DNA of 64,000 bases from a virus, in the IMG/VR virus record IMGVR_UViG_3300042887_002440, positions 1 to 64,000 of that record; one strand, given 5' to 3'. The translations under genes and the position numbers were made by a program. The notes beneath the pieces are model-generated. The model had not been told where the DNA came from, did no database searches, and was given only the letters and a program-made list of their open reading frames with translations. Below, piece after piece: positions 38,226 to 46,535 of this stretch (position 1 is its first letter; each line of letters starts with the position of its first letter).

Positions 38226-39905
38226 TTGGCTAAATTTTCATTATTCGGTTTTAAAATAGGGAAAGATACACCAGCACAGGAAGTGCTACCTTCTTTTTCA
38301 GCGCCAGTATTAGATGATGGTGCAGTAACTATTACTGCAGCAGCACATTATGGCACATCGATTGACCTAGATTCAAATTACAAAAACGATGTTGAGTTAA
38401 TTACTAGATATCGCGAAATGGCTATGCAGCCAGAAATTGAAAGCGCAGTTGACGATATCGTCAATGAAGCAATTGTAAACGAAGAAGGGGTTATTGTAAA
38501 ATTAAATTTAGATAACTTAAAAGTTACCCCAAAAATTAAAAAAGCTATTGAAGATGAATTTGATAATATCTTGACTCTTTTAAATTTTAAACAATTGGGT
38601 CAAGATATTTTTAGAAGATTTTATATCGATGGAAGAATGTATTACAATATCATTCTTGATAAAGAAAATACTTCTGGTGGTATTCAAGAGTTGCGTTACA
38701 CGGATCCACGTAAAATAACAAAAATTCGCGAAATTAAAAAAGTAAAAGACAAAACAACTGGATATGATATTGTTGCGGGTTATGTCGAATATTATATCTA
38801 TTCAGATGTTATTTCAACAAAATCAAACCTAACAAATTCAGGATTAAGAATCGCTCCAGATTCAATGATTAGTGTTACATCTGGAATATTAGACGCAAAA
38901 CGCTCAATAGTATTAAGTAATTTACACAAAGCAATTAAACCTCTTAACCAATTAAGAATGATTGAAGATGCTAGTGTAATTTATAAAGTATCAAGAGCGC
39001 CAGAAAGACGTATTTTTTATATTGATGTTGGTAATTTGCCTAAAATGAAGGCAGAACAATATCTTAAAGATATTATGACCAAATATAAAAATAAAGTTGT
39101 TTATGATGCATCTACTGGAGAAATCAGAGACGATAGAAGATTCCTTTCTATGATGGATGATTTTTGGCTTCCTAGACGTTCTGATAATAAATCAACAGAA
39201 ATCACAACATTACCATCATCAGCTGCATTTGATGATATGTCAATGGTAGAATATTTTGAGAAGAAATTATATAAAGCTCTTGGAGTTCCATTCTCTAGAT
39301 TAGTACAACCAGATAGCGCATTTGATGTTGGAACTAATCAAGTAATTTCCAGAGATGAAATTAAATTTGATAAAGCAATTCAAAGGTTAAGAAATAAATT
39401 TACTGATGTATTTGATCAAGCATTAAAAGTTCAGTGTCAATTAAAAGGTATTTGTTCTGACGAAGAATTTGATGTCTATAAACAAGATTTCAATTATGAT
39501 TTTGTTAGAGATAATAATTATGCTGAAATGAAAGATGCTGAACTATTGCAAAATAGATTAAATTTATTAGCGGTAGTTGATCCATATAAAGGTACATATT
39601 ATTCACAAGCTTGGATCCAGAAAAATATCTTGAAAATGGACGAAGATGAAATTGACCAAATGCAAAAAGAAATTGAGCAAGAAATTGCTAATAATTTGTA
39701 TCCTGATCCAAAATTACTTAATGACCCAATGGCAGGTTTAGGTGGAGATGGCGGTTTCCCTAGCGGCGATCCTAACCTAGATTCAGATGGTGATGGAGTT
39801 CCAAATGATCAAGATGCAAATGATCAAGATCCATCTATAGGTCGTCCAACAACAAAACCAAATAAACAATCAGCTACTGATAAAAAGAATCCGTACTATG
39901 ACTAA
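38226..39905 (+). CDS. gp20: gp20-like portal protein
   Basis: Dodecameric portal at the special vertex; 559 residues (T4: 524). Strong landmarks: LITRYREMAMQPEIESAVDD, the segment FRRFYIDGRMYYNIILDKEN, ELRYTDPRKITKIREIKK, YKVSRAPERRIFYIDVGNLP, NKVVYDASTGEIRDDRRF and DFWLPRRSDNKSTEITTLP. The C-terminal tail is Asp/Pro-rich (DSDGDGVPNDQDANDQD), resembling calcium-binding thrombospondin-type repeats, and is not seen in T4. The start is TTG, 8 bases after AAGGT; no upstream ATG gives a better fit. The end overlaps the next gene by 8 bases. Confidence 0.95.
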   Translation: MAKFSLFGFKIGKDTPAQEVLPSFSAPVLDDGAVTITAAAHYGTSIDLDSNYKNDVELITRYREMAMQPEIESAVDDIVNEAIVNEEGVIVKLNLDNLKVTPKIKKAIEDEFDNILTLLNFKQLGQDIFRRFYIDGRMYYNIILDKENTSGGIQELRYTDPRKITKIREIKKVKDKTTGYDIVAGYVEYYIYSDVISTKSNLTNSGLRIAPDSMISVTSGILDAKRSIVLSNLHKAIKPLNQLRMIEDASVIYKVSRAPERRIFYIDVGNLPKMKAEQYLKDIMTKYKNKVVYDASTGEIRDDRRFLSMMDDFWLPRRSDNKSTEITTLPSSAAFDDMSMVEYFEKKLYKALGVPFSRLVQPDSAFDVGTNQVISRDEIKFDKAIQRLRNKFTDVFDQALKVQCQLKGICSDEEFDVYKQDFNYDFVRDNNYAEMKDAELLQNRLNLLAVVDPYKGTYYSQAWIQKNILKMDEDEIDQMQKEIEQEIANNLYPDPKLLNDPMAGLGGDGGFPSGDPNLDSDGDGVPNDQDANDQDPSIGRPTTKPNKQSATDKKNPYYD

Positions 39906-40332
39906 GACAATACATAGAGATTTACCGCAGGTATTAATCCTAAAAAGAACTTATATACAAAGATTTCCTAATGGACAGCAAGTTGCACTGTATCACTCAG
40001 AGCATTTAAATCAATATATTACTGTTCCATTGGATGGATCTAAATTTTCTAATACATCAGAATCTGTATTAGAAAAATTAACTCAAATATCAGAGAATGA
40101 TGATATTCAGTCTATTATATTTAATGATTTATCTGAATTAAATATAAATAAAGAATGCGCTGATGTAATTTTAAATTTTATTAGCAATAACGAAGAATTA
40201 GCAGAACAATTACACGTTTCGGATAAAAGTTTCTTAGAAATTTTGGAACAGGCTGCTCAATTAGAATCAACAGATTTATCGGAAGAATCTGGTCAACAAC
40301 AGGAGTTAACAAACGATGAAATTGTTAAATGA
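39898..40332 (+). CDS. Small prohead-region protein of unknown function
   Basis: 144 residues between portal and protease, where T4 has the prohead core genes 67 and 68. It opens with HRDLPQVLILKRTYIQRFPN, followed by a helical acidic half (ISENDDIQSIIFNDLSELNI) and a Gln/Glu-rich tail. I do not recognise a named family; similar small proteins occur at this place in marine T4-like phages. It overlaps the portal gene by 8 and the protease gene by 17 bases, so all three are translationally linked. A prohead core role is inferred from place. Confidence 0.55.
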   Translation: MTKTIHRDLPQVLILKRTYIQRFPNGQQVALYHSEHLNQYITVPLDGSKFSNTSESVLEKLTQISENDDIQSIIFNDLSELNINKECADVILNFISNNEELAEQLHVSDKSFLEILEQAAQLESTDLSEESGQQQELTNDEIVK

Positions 40333-40957
40333 GTTTACCGAAACAGAAGTTCTAGTAGAAGAAGCTAACGGTAAAAAGAACCATACTATTAAAGGATATT
40401 TTATTCATTGCAACGAACAAAATAGAAATGGCAGAGTATATGTTAAAGAACATATGATGCCAGAAGTTGCAAGATATAAAAGAGATTATATAGATACTCG
40501 TAGATCTTTAGGTGAATTATCTCACCCAGAAGGTCCTCAAATTAACCCAGATAAAGTATCGCATCTTATCACTAAATTAGATTTTGATGATCACCGTTGT
40601 TTTGGAGAAGCTAAAGTTTTAGATACTCCTAATGGTAATATCGTAAAATCATTTATTGATGCTGGAGTTAATTTCGGGGTTTCTACCAGAGGATTGGGGT
40701 CTATTAAAGAATCAAATGGAATTAAATATGTCCAACCAGATTTTCGTTTAGTAACAGTTGATATTGTATTAGATCCATCAGGTAAAGATTGTTATGTTGA
40801 AGGTTTAATGGAAGGAAAAGAATGGATGTTTGTTGAAGGAAAAGGTTGGGTTGAACAATATCTAGAAGAATCAAGAGATACTTTAAGAAAACTATCAGCA
40901 AAAGAAGTTGAACCAATGGCTCTTAAAATCTTCGAAAACTTTTTAAGAAAACTTTAA
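40316..40957 (+). CDS. gp21: gp21-like prohead protease
   Basis: Serine protease of the herpesvirus-type (His-Ser-Asp/His) fold that processes capsid and core proteins; 213 residues (T4: 212). The His is in LGELSHPEGP near residue 69 and the Ser in GVNFGVSTRGLGS near 122. DYIDTRRSLGELSHP, FGEAKVLDTPNGNIVKSFID and VTVDIVLDPSGKD are conserved. Its T4 cleavage rule, (L/I)-x-E followed by a small residue, makes two targets in this window testable: the capsid protein gp23 and the protein at 59147. Confidence 0.93.
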   Translation: MKLLNEFTETEVLVEEANGKKNHTIKGYFIHCNEQNRNGRVYVKEHMMPEVARYKRDYIDTRRSLGELSHPEGPQINPDKVSHLITKLDFDDHRCFGEAKVLDTPNGNIVKSFIDAGVNFGVSTRGLGSIKESNGIKYVQPDFRLVTVDIVLDPSGKDCYVEGLMEGKEWMFVEGKGWVEQYLEESRDTLRKLSAKEVEPMALKIFENFLRKL

Positions 40958-40973
40958 TACAAAAATTAATTTA

Positions 40974-40981
40974 TATAAATA
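40974..40981 (+). promoter_or_regulatory. Late promoter (TATAAATA)
   Basis: Exact late octamer 32 bases before the scaffold gene. It probably also supplies the major capsid gene, for which I see no exact octamer of its own. Confidence 0.8.
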
Positions 40982-41012
40982 ATTATTATAAAAATCTAAT
41001 AGGAGATATTTG

Positions 41013-42089
41013 ATGTCACAAAAAAATTTAAATCTTTCTGAAGCTGCAATGGATATCCTAAACGGCAACAGAAAAGACAAAGATACAAAACAAGATTCAT
41101 TTGGTCAAGGTCAAAAATTGCATGACACAGCTAATAAAACCACAGCATGCGATACAGGAAATGCAGATTGGGAAAAACCATATGTTGAAGCTCCAACAGC
41201 AACTCCTCCAGGACAAACACCACCAGTTGGACAAGAACCTGCTAAACATTTACCACCACAACCAGCTGACACTGTTTCAAAAGCTAACACAAAAGTAAAT
41301 CTTCATCCTAAAAAAGGTGTTAATGAAGAAGGCGAACCAGATGACGAAGAAGATGAAGTAAATGAAGATATCGCAGCATTAATGGCTGGCGAAAACTTAT
41401 CAGAAAGTTTCAAACGTAAAGCATCTGCTATCTTTGAAGCTGCAGTAAAATCAAAAGTTGGAGAATTAGCTGAAGAATTAGAAGCACATTATGTTGCTCA
41501 ATTCGAAGAAGCTTATGAAGATATGAAAGAAGATTTTACTAATAAAGTTGATGAATATCTAGATTACGTTACTGAATCTTGGATGGAAGAAAATAAATTA
41601 GCAGTTGAATCAGGTTTAAGAACTGAAATTGCAGAAGGCTTTATTGAGTCTTTAAAAACCGTATTCGAAGAACACTATATCGATATTCCTGAAGAAAAAT
41701 TCGATGTAGTAGAAGAATTAGCTTCTAAAGTAGAGGCATTAGAAAAACAAGTTAATGAAGAAATGTCTAAAAACATTGACTTGAAACAAAAATTGTCAGA
41801 ACAAAAGAAAGTTGAAGCTCTTCACGCAGTATGTGAAGGATTAACATTATCTCAAGCTGAAAAAATTAAAACTATTGCAGAGAGCGTAGAATTTGTAAGC
41901 GAAAATGATTTTGTTACACAAATGGAAGATATTAAAGAATCTTATTTCTCAGCATCTACCGTTAAACCAGCTTCTATTGAATCTTTAAATGACGTTATTG
42001 ACTTAAATGAAGAAGTAAAACCAGCAAAAAGAGTTGATCCAACAATAGCTGCTTATGCTTCACGTATTTCACAAACAATTTTAAAATAA
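41013..42089 (+). CDS. gp22: gp22-like prohead scaffolding core protein
   Basis: 358 residues (T4 gp22: 269). A Pro/Thr-rich segment (APTATPPGQTPPVGQEPAKH) lies in the first third. The rest is acidic and helical, with long heptad stretches (AELEEALEAH-type, VVEELASKVEALEKQVNEEM), ending VDPTIAAYASRISQTILK, typical of the T4 core protein. I start it at the ATG at 41013 with AGGAGA at 41001-41006; an in-frame TTG lies directly before. Degraded by gp21 during head maturation in T4. Confidence 0.88.
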   Translation: MSQKNLNLSEAAMDILNGNRKDKDTKQDSFGQGQKLHDTANKTTACDTGNADWEKPYVEAPTATPPGQTPPVGQEPAKHLPPQPADTVSKANTKVNLHPKKGVNEEGEPDDEEDEVNEDIAALMAGENLSESFKRKASAIFEAAVKSKVGELAEELEAHYVAQFEEAYEDMKEDFTNKVDEYLDYVTESWMEENKLAVESGLRTEIAEGFIESLKTVFEEHYIDIPEEKFDVVEELASKVEALEKQVNEEMSKNIDLKQKLSEQKKVEALHAVCEGLTLSQAEKIKTIAESVEFVSENDFVTQMEDIKESYFSASTVKPASIESLNDVIDLNEEVKPAKRVDPTIAAYASRISQTILK

Positions 42090-42116
42090 AAATAAAAATT
42101 TAAGGAGTTTATCTAA

Positions 42117-43460
42117 ATGGCTTTATTAAACGAAGAATTGCAAAATAAATGGAGTCCAGTTCTGGATCATCCAGAATTAGCAAAAATTACTGATCCATAC
42201 AAAAAAGCAGTTACTGCAATTGTATTGGAAAATCAACAAGCAGCGATGGATTCAGATCGCGAAACATTGATGGAAGGAACACCAACTAATACAACTGGCG
42301 GTATTTCTAACTTCGATCCAATCTTAATCAGTTTAGTACGTCGTGCTTTACCTAATTTGATTGCATATGACGTAGCTGGCGTTCAACCAATGACTGGTCC
42401 TACTGGTTTGATCTTTGCTCTACGTTCACGTTATGGTGCACAAGGTTCAGCTCAAAGCAATGGCAGCACTTCTGGTGGCGGAACAGAAGCATTCTACAAC
42501 GAAGCTAATACTATCTTCTCTGGTATTATTGGCACAGGCGGTTCTGTTTCTACAGGTCAATCTAATACTGCTGTTGGTACATCAGGTCCAAATGCTAATT
42601 CAGTATTTGATTCTGGACAAGGTATGACAACTGCTGCTGGTGAAGTATTAGGCGACGGTAATGGTACTGTATTCGGCGAAATGTCAATTTCAATCGAAAA
42701 AGTTACTGTTTCTGCAAAAACTCGTGCATTGAAAGCTGAATACAGCTTAGAAATGGCACAAGATTTGAAAGCAATTCATGGTTTAGATGCTGAAACTGAA
42801 TTATCAAACGTTTTATCTACAGAAATTCTTGCTGAGATGAACCGTGAAGTAATTCGTACAATCTATACAGTTGCTAAAGCTGGTGCTCAATTCGGTACAG
42901 TTACTGCTGGTGTATTCGACTTAGATACAGACTCAAATGGTCGTTGGTCAGTTGAAAGATTTAAAGGTTTGATTTATCATATCGAAAGAGAAGCTAATCA
43001 AATCGCAAAAACAACACGTAGAGGAAAAGGTAACATCTTAATTGTTTCTTCTGACGTTGCTTCTGCTCTAGCAATGGCTGGCGTATTACAATATACTCCT
43101 GCTTTATCTGCTGATTTACAAGTTGACGATACTGGTAATACATTTGCTGGTTTGTTACACGGTCGTATCAAAGTTTATATCGATCCTTATTTCGGTGGTT
43201 CATATCAAAACGTTGAATTATGTACAGTTGGTTATAAAGGTACAAGTCCTTATGACTCTGGTTTATTCTACTGTCCATATGTTCCTTTACAAATGGTTCG
43301 TGCAGTTGATCCAGGTACTTTCCAACCAAAAATTGGCTTCAAAACTCGTTATGGTTTAGTTGCAAACCCATTTGCTGAAGGTTTAACTCAAGGCTTGGGT
43401 GCTATTACTCCACGTAGCAACAACTATTACAGAATTTTTGCAGTGAAAAATCTTATGTAA
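42117..43460 (+). CDS. gp23: gp23-like major capsid protein
   Basis: HK97-fold shell protein; 447 residues (T4 gp23: 521), the shorter size usual in marine T4-like phages. Conserved stretches: FDPILISLVRRALPNLIAYD, GVQPMTGPTGLIFALRSRY, GNGTVFGEMSISIEKVTVSA, KTRALKAEYSLEMAQDLKAI, RGKGNILIVSSDVASAL and the C-terminal KTRYGLVANPFAEG. A candidate gp21 site is LME-GT at residues 51-55, close to where T4 gp23 is trimmed. Strong AAGGAG ribosome site at 42102-42107. The bidirectional terminator at 43487 follows. Confidence 0.97.
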   Translation: MALLNEELQNKWSPVLDHPELAKITDPYKKAVTAIVLENQQAAMDSDRETLMEGTPTNTTGGISNFDPILISLVRRALPNLIAYDVAGVQPMTGPTGLIFALRSRYGAQGSAQSNGSTSGGGTEAFYNEANTIFSGIIGTGGSVSTGQSNTAVGTSGPNANSVFDSGQGMTTAAGEVLGDGNGTVFGEMSISIEKVTVSAKTRALKAEYSLEMAQDLKAIHGLDAETELSNVLSTEILAEMNREVIRTIYTVAKAGAQFGTVTAGVFDLDTDSNGRWSVERFKGLIYHIEREANQIAKTTRRGKGNILIVSSDVASALAMAGVLQYTPALSADLQVDDTGNTFAGLLHGRIKVYIDPYFGGSYQNVELCTVGYKGTSPYDSGLFYCPYVPLQMVRAVDPGTFQPKIGFKTRYGLVANPFAEGLTQGLGAITPRSNNYYRIFAVKNLM

Positions 43461-43486
43461 TTTAGTTGTGTTTCAAGGATGAAACA

Positions 43487-43510
43487 AAAAGGGAGCTTCG
43501 GCTCCCTTTT
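43487..43510 (+). terminator. Bidirectional terminator after gp23
   Basis: AAAAGGGAGC - TTCG - GCTCCCTTTT, the same stem-loop as at 987-1012. It ends both the late capsid transcript (plus) and the six-gene modification operon (minus, stop at 43520). A weaker hairpin GTTTCA-AGGA-TGAAAC lies at 43470-43485. Confidence 0.9.
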
Positions 43511-43519
43511 CTATTGTAT

Positions 43520-44062
43520 TTAAAATAAGAAAGAATTAATTTTATCTAAAATTATTTTTTGATCATCAAGAGTATTATTAGAATATGATTCTATAATGAA
43601 TAAAAAATCCATATTAGTTTGAATATTTGATATTTTTGATTTTCTACCTTTTAAAAATGTTTCAGATTGATCTGAACCCCTATCAGAATAACGTTCAGTT
43701 AATAATTTCTCATCTGCTGTCAATACAATGATTTTAAATTCTGTATCTGGTAGAGAAGATAAAAAATTAAAGAATTTTGAATTTGTTAATCTATCCCCCT
43801 CAAATATAATATTTGAATTACAGTTTGAAATAAAGTCTACTGCAGCAGGTTGAACTGCCATACTCATTCTATCTGTACCAGCAAATATTTCTCCTTCTTC
43901 ATACTTTCCCAAAATATGACAATCGTATTTTTCATTATATAAAGTAGGAACTAATTTAACTGGTTCTTTAGCAATCCAATCTTTTTGCTCATCAATAATT
44001 TTCTTAAACAAAGTAGTTTTACCAACTCCTGGTCTACCGATTACAGCTAATATTTTTCTCAT
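43520..44062 (-). CDS. P-loop kinase, candidate 5-hydroxymethyluracil DNA kinase
   Basis: 180 residues, last gene of the minus-strand modification operon. Walker A is AVIGRPGVGKTTLFKK (residues ~6-21). A Walker B-like strand is SNIIFEGDRL near 84-93, and a lid-like Arg cluster LTERYSDRGSDQ follows near 127-138, so it has the layout of a nucleotide-kinase-fold enzyme. Its size and place directly after a protein resembling amino acid:DNA transferases fit the DNA kinases that phosphorylate 5-hydroxymethyl-dU in hypermodified phage DNA. A free nucleotide or nucleoside kinase is the alternative, and the DNA target is inferred. It lies 9 bases after the upstream gene and is followed by the terminator. 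Confidence 0.6.
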   Translation of the reverse strand: MRKILAVIGRPGVGKTTLFKKIIDEQKDWIAKEPVKLVPTLYNEKYDCHILGKYEEGEIFAGTDRMSMAVQPAAVDFISNCNSNIIFEGDRLTNSKFFNFLSSLPDTEFKIIVLTADEKLLTERYSDRGSDQSETFLKGRKSKISNIQTNMDFLFIIESYSNNTLDDQKIILDKINSFLF

Positions 44063-44071
44063 AACAATTCC

Positions 44072-45091
44072 TTAAAAAAACGCATCAATACCTATTAATT
44101 GTACTTCTTCATCACTAAACATCCATTCAAGATATTCTAGTTTTCCAGTATTAATGAAATTACTAAATTTAAATTTATCTATACCTGTTCTTTTATCTAA
44201 ATTTGATGTTAAATATTCGCTTCTTGCTTGCCATAGAACATTCCAATCAATACCGATCCAACCATCATTTTCAGCTAAAAGTATTTCTTCTGCTTGCCTA
44301 TCTAAATAATATCCAAGATACCTTCCTCGTTTTTCTCTAAAAATTTTCTTAAATGAACATAAACAAGTTTCCATAGTAAAAAAATCTAAATTGTAGTTTA
44401 ATTCAGGAAATCTATGTGACATTTCTTGTAAAATGCTAATAGCTTCTTGTTCTAAGTAATCATATTGTTCTTTTGTTAATTTCGTATCACATTCAGAATC
44501 TCTACCTAAAGCTAGCAATAAACCATTTCTATGGGATCTAGAACCACTATAATCATTTAACATTAAAGAAGTAGGTTCAATTTTAATATTAGCTGTTGAT
44601 TTTAAATGCTGTAAATAAAACCAAGTAGAATATCTTCCAAATTTATAAAATTTAGAATTTACAATTTCCCATAAATTTTTAAAATTTTCTTTTTCATTTT
44701 GCCCATAAAAAGATTCTATAGCCTGTTTTTGGGTTGAATTAGAAACAAATTCTTTATAAGAATTAAACATTACAGGTAAATGCCCTTTATTCCATTTTGT
44801 ATCAGTTTGATATCTCAATTTTAAATAATTTTCAGTATTCCAATTATTTAATCTATCATAAGTTACTAACTCAAAATCAGGAAACTCATTTAATAATACC
44901 CAAGATGTAGGTAATTGATATGTATTGCTATATAACCAACAAAACCATATTTTTTGTTCTGAATTATGTTCAAACCTTTTATTTAAATAATTAGTTAACC
45001 ATACAGCTGGATCACAATCATTATATTTTAAAGACCAAGCGTACCAACGAATAAATGCTTCTCTTCTATTTTGTTTTATTCTATAATCCAT
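44072..45091 (-). CDS. Candidate amino acid:DNA transferase-like protein
   Basis: 339 residues, helical and rich in Trp and Tyr. Sequence blocks are EQKIWFCWLYSNTYQLPTSW, a central FYKFGRYSTWFYLQHLK, and DYSGSRSHRNGLLLALGRDS with conserved-looking polar residues; a further block is HRFPELNYNLDFFTMETCL. This matches my recollection of the alpha-glutamyl/putrescinyl thymine pyrophosphorylase class, in which members act as amino acid:DNA transferases that replace the phosphate of phosphorylated 5-hydroxymethyl-dU by an amino acid. The adjacent P-loop kinase supports it. The assignment rests on motif memory and context and is not certain. It overlaps the phosphatase gene by 16 bases. Confidence 0.5.
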   Translation of the reverse strand: MDYRIKQNRREAFIRWYAWSLKYNDCDPAVWLTNYLNKRFEHNSEQKIWFCWLYSNTYQLPTSWVLLNEFPDFELVTYDRLNNWNTENYLKLRYQTDTKWNKGHLPVMFNSYKEFVSNSTQKQAIESFYGQNEKENFKNLWEIVNSKFYKFGRYSTWFYLQHLKSTANIKIEPTSLMLNDYSGSRSHRNGLLLALGRDSECDTKLTKEQYDYLEQEAISILQEMSHRFPELNYNLDFFTMETCLCSFKKIFREKRGRYLGYYLDRQAEEILLAENDGWIGIDWNVLWQARSEYLTSNLDKRTGIDKFKFSNFINTGKLEYLEWMFSDEEVQLIGIDAFF

Positions 45092-45531
45092 GGATTAGTC
45101 GCGCCATCATTAATGTAAATTGTTAAAGCATTAACTAACATATCAATAACTTTCTTATGTAGTTCGTTATCTTTTGCGAAATTTGGATCTGGTATTTTTT
45201 CCTCACCAATCAAACTACTAATTCTAATAGATTTCTTTGAAGCATCAACTCCAAATTTAGAAAATAGCCGCTTTTCATTACTATCGTCCATATAAAAAAT
45301 AACATCAGCCCAATCAACCAACTCTTTTGATATTGGTGTTGATCTAATTCCATCAGTAGGGAATCCTTTTTCAGTTAGAGCCAATCGCATTTTTTTAGCA
45401 GTTATTTCTCCGCCATTAGTATCTTTTAAAGCCGCAGATTTAATTTCCCAATCTGGTTTAAATTTTTGTAAAATTATTTCACCAGCAGCACTTCTGTTAA
45501 TATTACCATGACAAACGAATAAAATTTTCAT
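45076..45531 (-). CDS. Low-molecular-weight phosphatase
   Basis: 151 residues, the usual size for the LMW protein-tyrosine phosphatase family. The P-loop CHGNINRS at residues 7-14 is the CX5R motif with Cys7 as nucleophile and Arg13 binding phosphate. The general-acid loop is KIPDPNF near 112-118. The fold is therefore complete and likely active. In this operon it could remove phosphate from DNA or nucleotide intermediates of base modification, or from a host protein; arsenate reductase is a less likely relative because the context gives no arsenic genes. It overlaps both neighbours (4 and 16 bases). Confidence 0.85.
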   Translation of the reverse strand: MKILFVCHGNINRSAAGEIILQKFKPDWEIKSAALKDTNGGEITAKKMRLALTEKGFPTDGIRSTPISKELVDWADVIFYMDDSNEKRLFSKFGVDASKKSIRISSLIGEEKIPDPNFAKDNELHKKVIDMLVNALTIYINDGATNPWIIE

Positions 45532-46496
45532 ATTCCACTTTCCTGTAATTCCAACATAATAGGATATACATCTTTTGCTGTTATAGTTCCTATTGCATCA
45601 ATATCTATTCTCTTTCTTAACGCAGAAAGTCTATTTGATATTTCAGTCTTAGTATTTGTATCAAAATTAGTCCACTGATATATTTGTTCAGCTTCAAAAT
45701 TATATGGTTGAAATTTAGGAAAAGACCAATCTTGTTCCATATAAAATTCTCTAGGGGAAATATCATCTAAATTCAATGCTGCATTTAAAAATTGTTGACA
45801 CCAACGAATACAAGATTCCATTTCTACCATATCTAACGTTCCAGGAAAATGTCTAAATTCTATGGTATTAGTTTCTTCCCACATTTGTCTCAAGTTAATT
45901 CCAGCTCTAGGGGAAAAATACCACATTCTACCTTTTTCTGTTAATGGAGCATGTTCCTCGTAAAATTCTTGAGTAGTTTTTGCTGCTAGCATTGCATCAA
46001 CTCTATTTTTCGGTAATTTATATTGATGAGATTTATGACGACGTTTCATTCGTTTCAAAGCCCATGTATATTCCAATGCAGGCATTGTTGATTTATTTGG
46101 TACAGGTATAGTTTCAACTATATCAAATGCTTGTTGTTGGTATCGTTCAATATATTTTAATAATTTTTTACAATCTTCTAAATTATCTTTTAGACCTGGA
46201 ACTCTTACATGAATATGTAAATTACTTCTATAATTAACGTTTGGTGCGGGAGATAATGCTAAGTTAATTAATTTAATATGTTCTATTTGATCTTCTATAC
46301 TATAAGTTGGTTTTGTATTAATTTCTCCACCAAATGAGTATAATTTGCCATGAGGATCGTTTCCAATTCCAGTTGAACTAACGCATGTATTATCTTTATC
46401 ATTCCAAGCAGCACCATCTGGCAATTCACAAAATCTATATGAATCACCATATTCCAATTCAACTCCATAACTCCATGCATCTACATCATAATTCAT
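45528..46496 (-). CDS. Amidoligase (glutamine synthetase-fold COOH-NH2 ligase)
   Basis: 322 residues, recognisable as an Amidoligase_2-type enzyme. The order of motifs fits: YGVELEYG near residues 10-17 (metal-binding Glu pair), SFGGEINTKP near 54-63, SNLHIHVRVPG near 91-101, and NTIEFRHFPGTLDM near 211-224. These enzymes use ATP to join a carboxylate to an amine or ammonia. The gene next to it encodes a glutamine-hydrolysing domain, so ammonia may be channelled to it. In this operon the carboxylate would be that of an amino acid attached to the base; this is inference. It overlaps the phosphatase gene by 4 bases. Confidence 0.82.
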   Translation of the reverse strand: MNYDVDAWSYGVELEYGDSYRFCELPDGAAWNDKDNTCVSSTGIGNDPHGKLYSFGGEINTKPTYSIEDQIEHIKLINLALSPAPNVNYRSNLHIHVRVPGLKDNLEDCKKLLKYIERYQQQAFDIVETIPVPNKSTMPALEYTWALKRMKRRHKSHQYKLPKNRVDAMLAAKTTQEFYEEHAPLTEKGRMWYFSPRAGINLRQMWEETNTIEFRHFPGTLDMVEMESCIRWCQQFLNAALNLDDISPREFYMEQDWSFPKFQPYNFEAEQIYQWTNFDTNTKTEISNRLSALRKRIDIDAIGTITAKDVYPIMLELQESGI

Positions 46497-46535
46497 ACAT
46501 AAATCCTCTTAGATATTTTTGTTTTACTAATATTT

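Noticed and set aside
43520-44062. Ordinary thymidylate or guanylate kinase
   Set aside because: The sequence lacks the DR(Y/F) and LID motifs I expect for thymidylate kinase, and a gp1-type nucleotide kinase is already present at 58281. The alternative is kept open in the entry.
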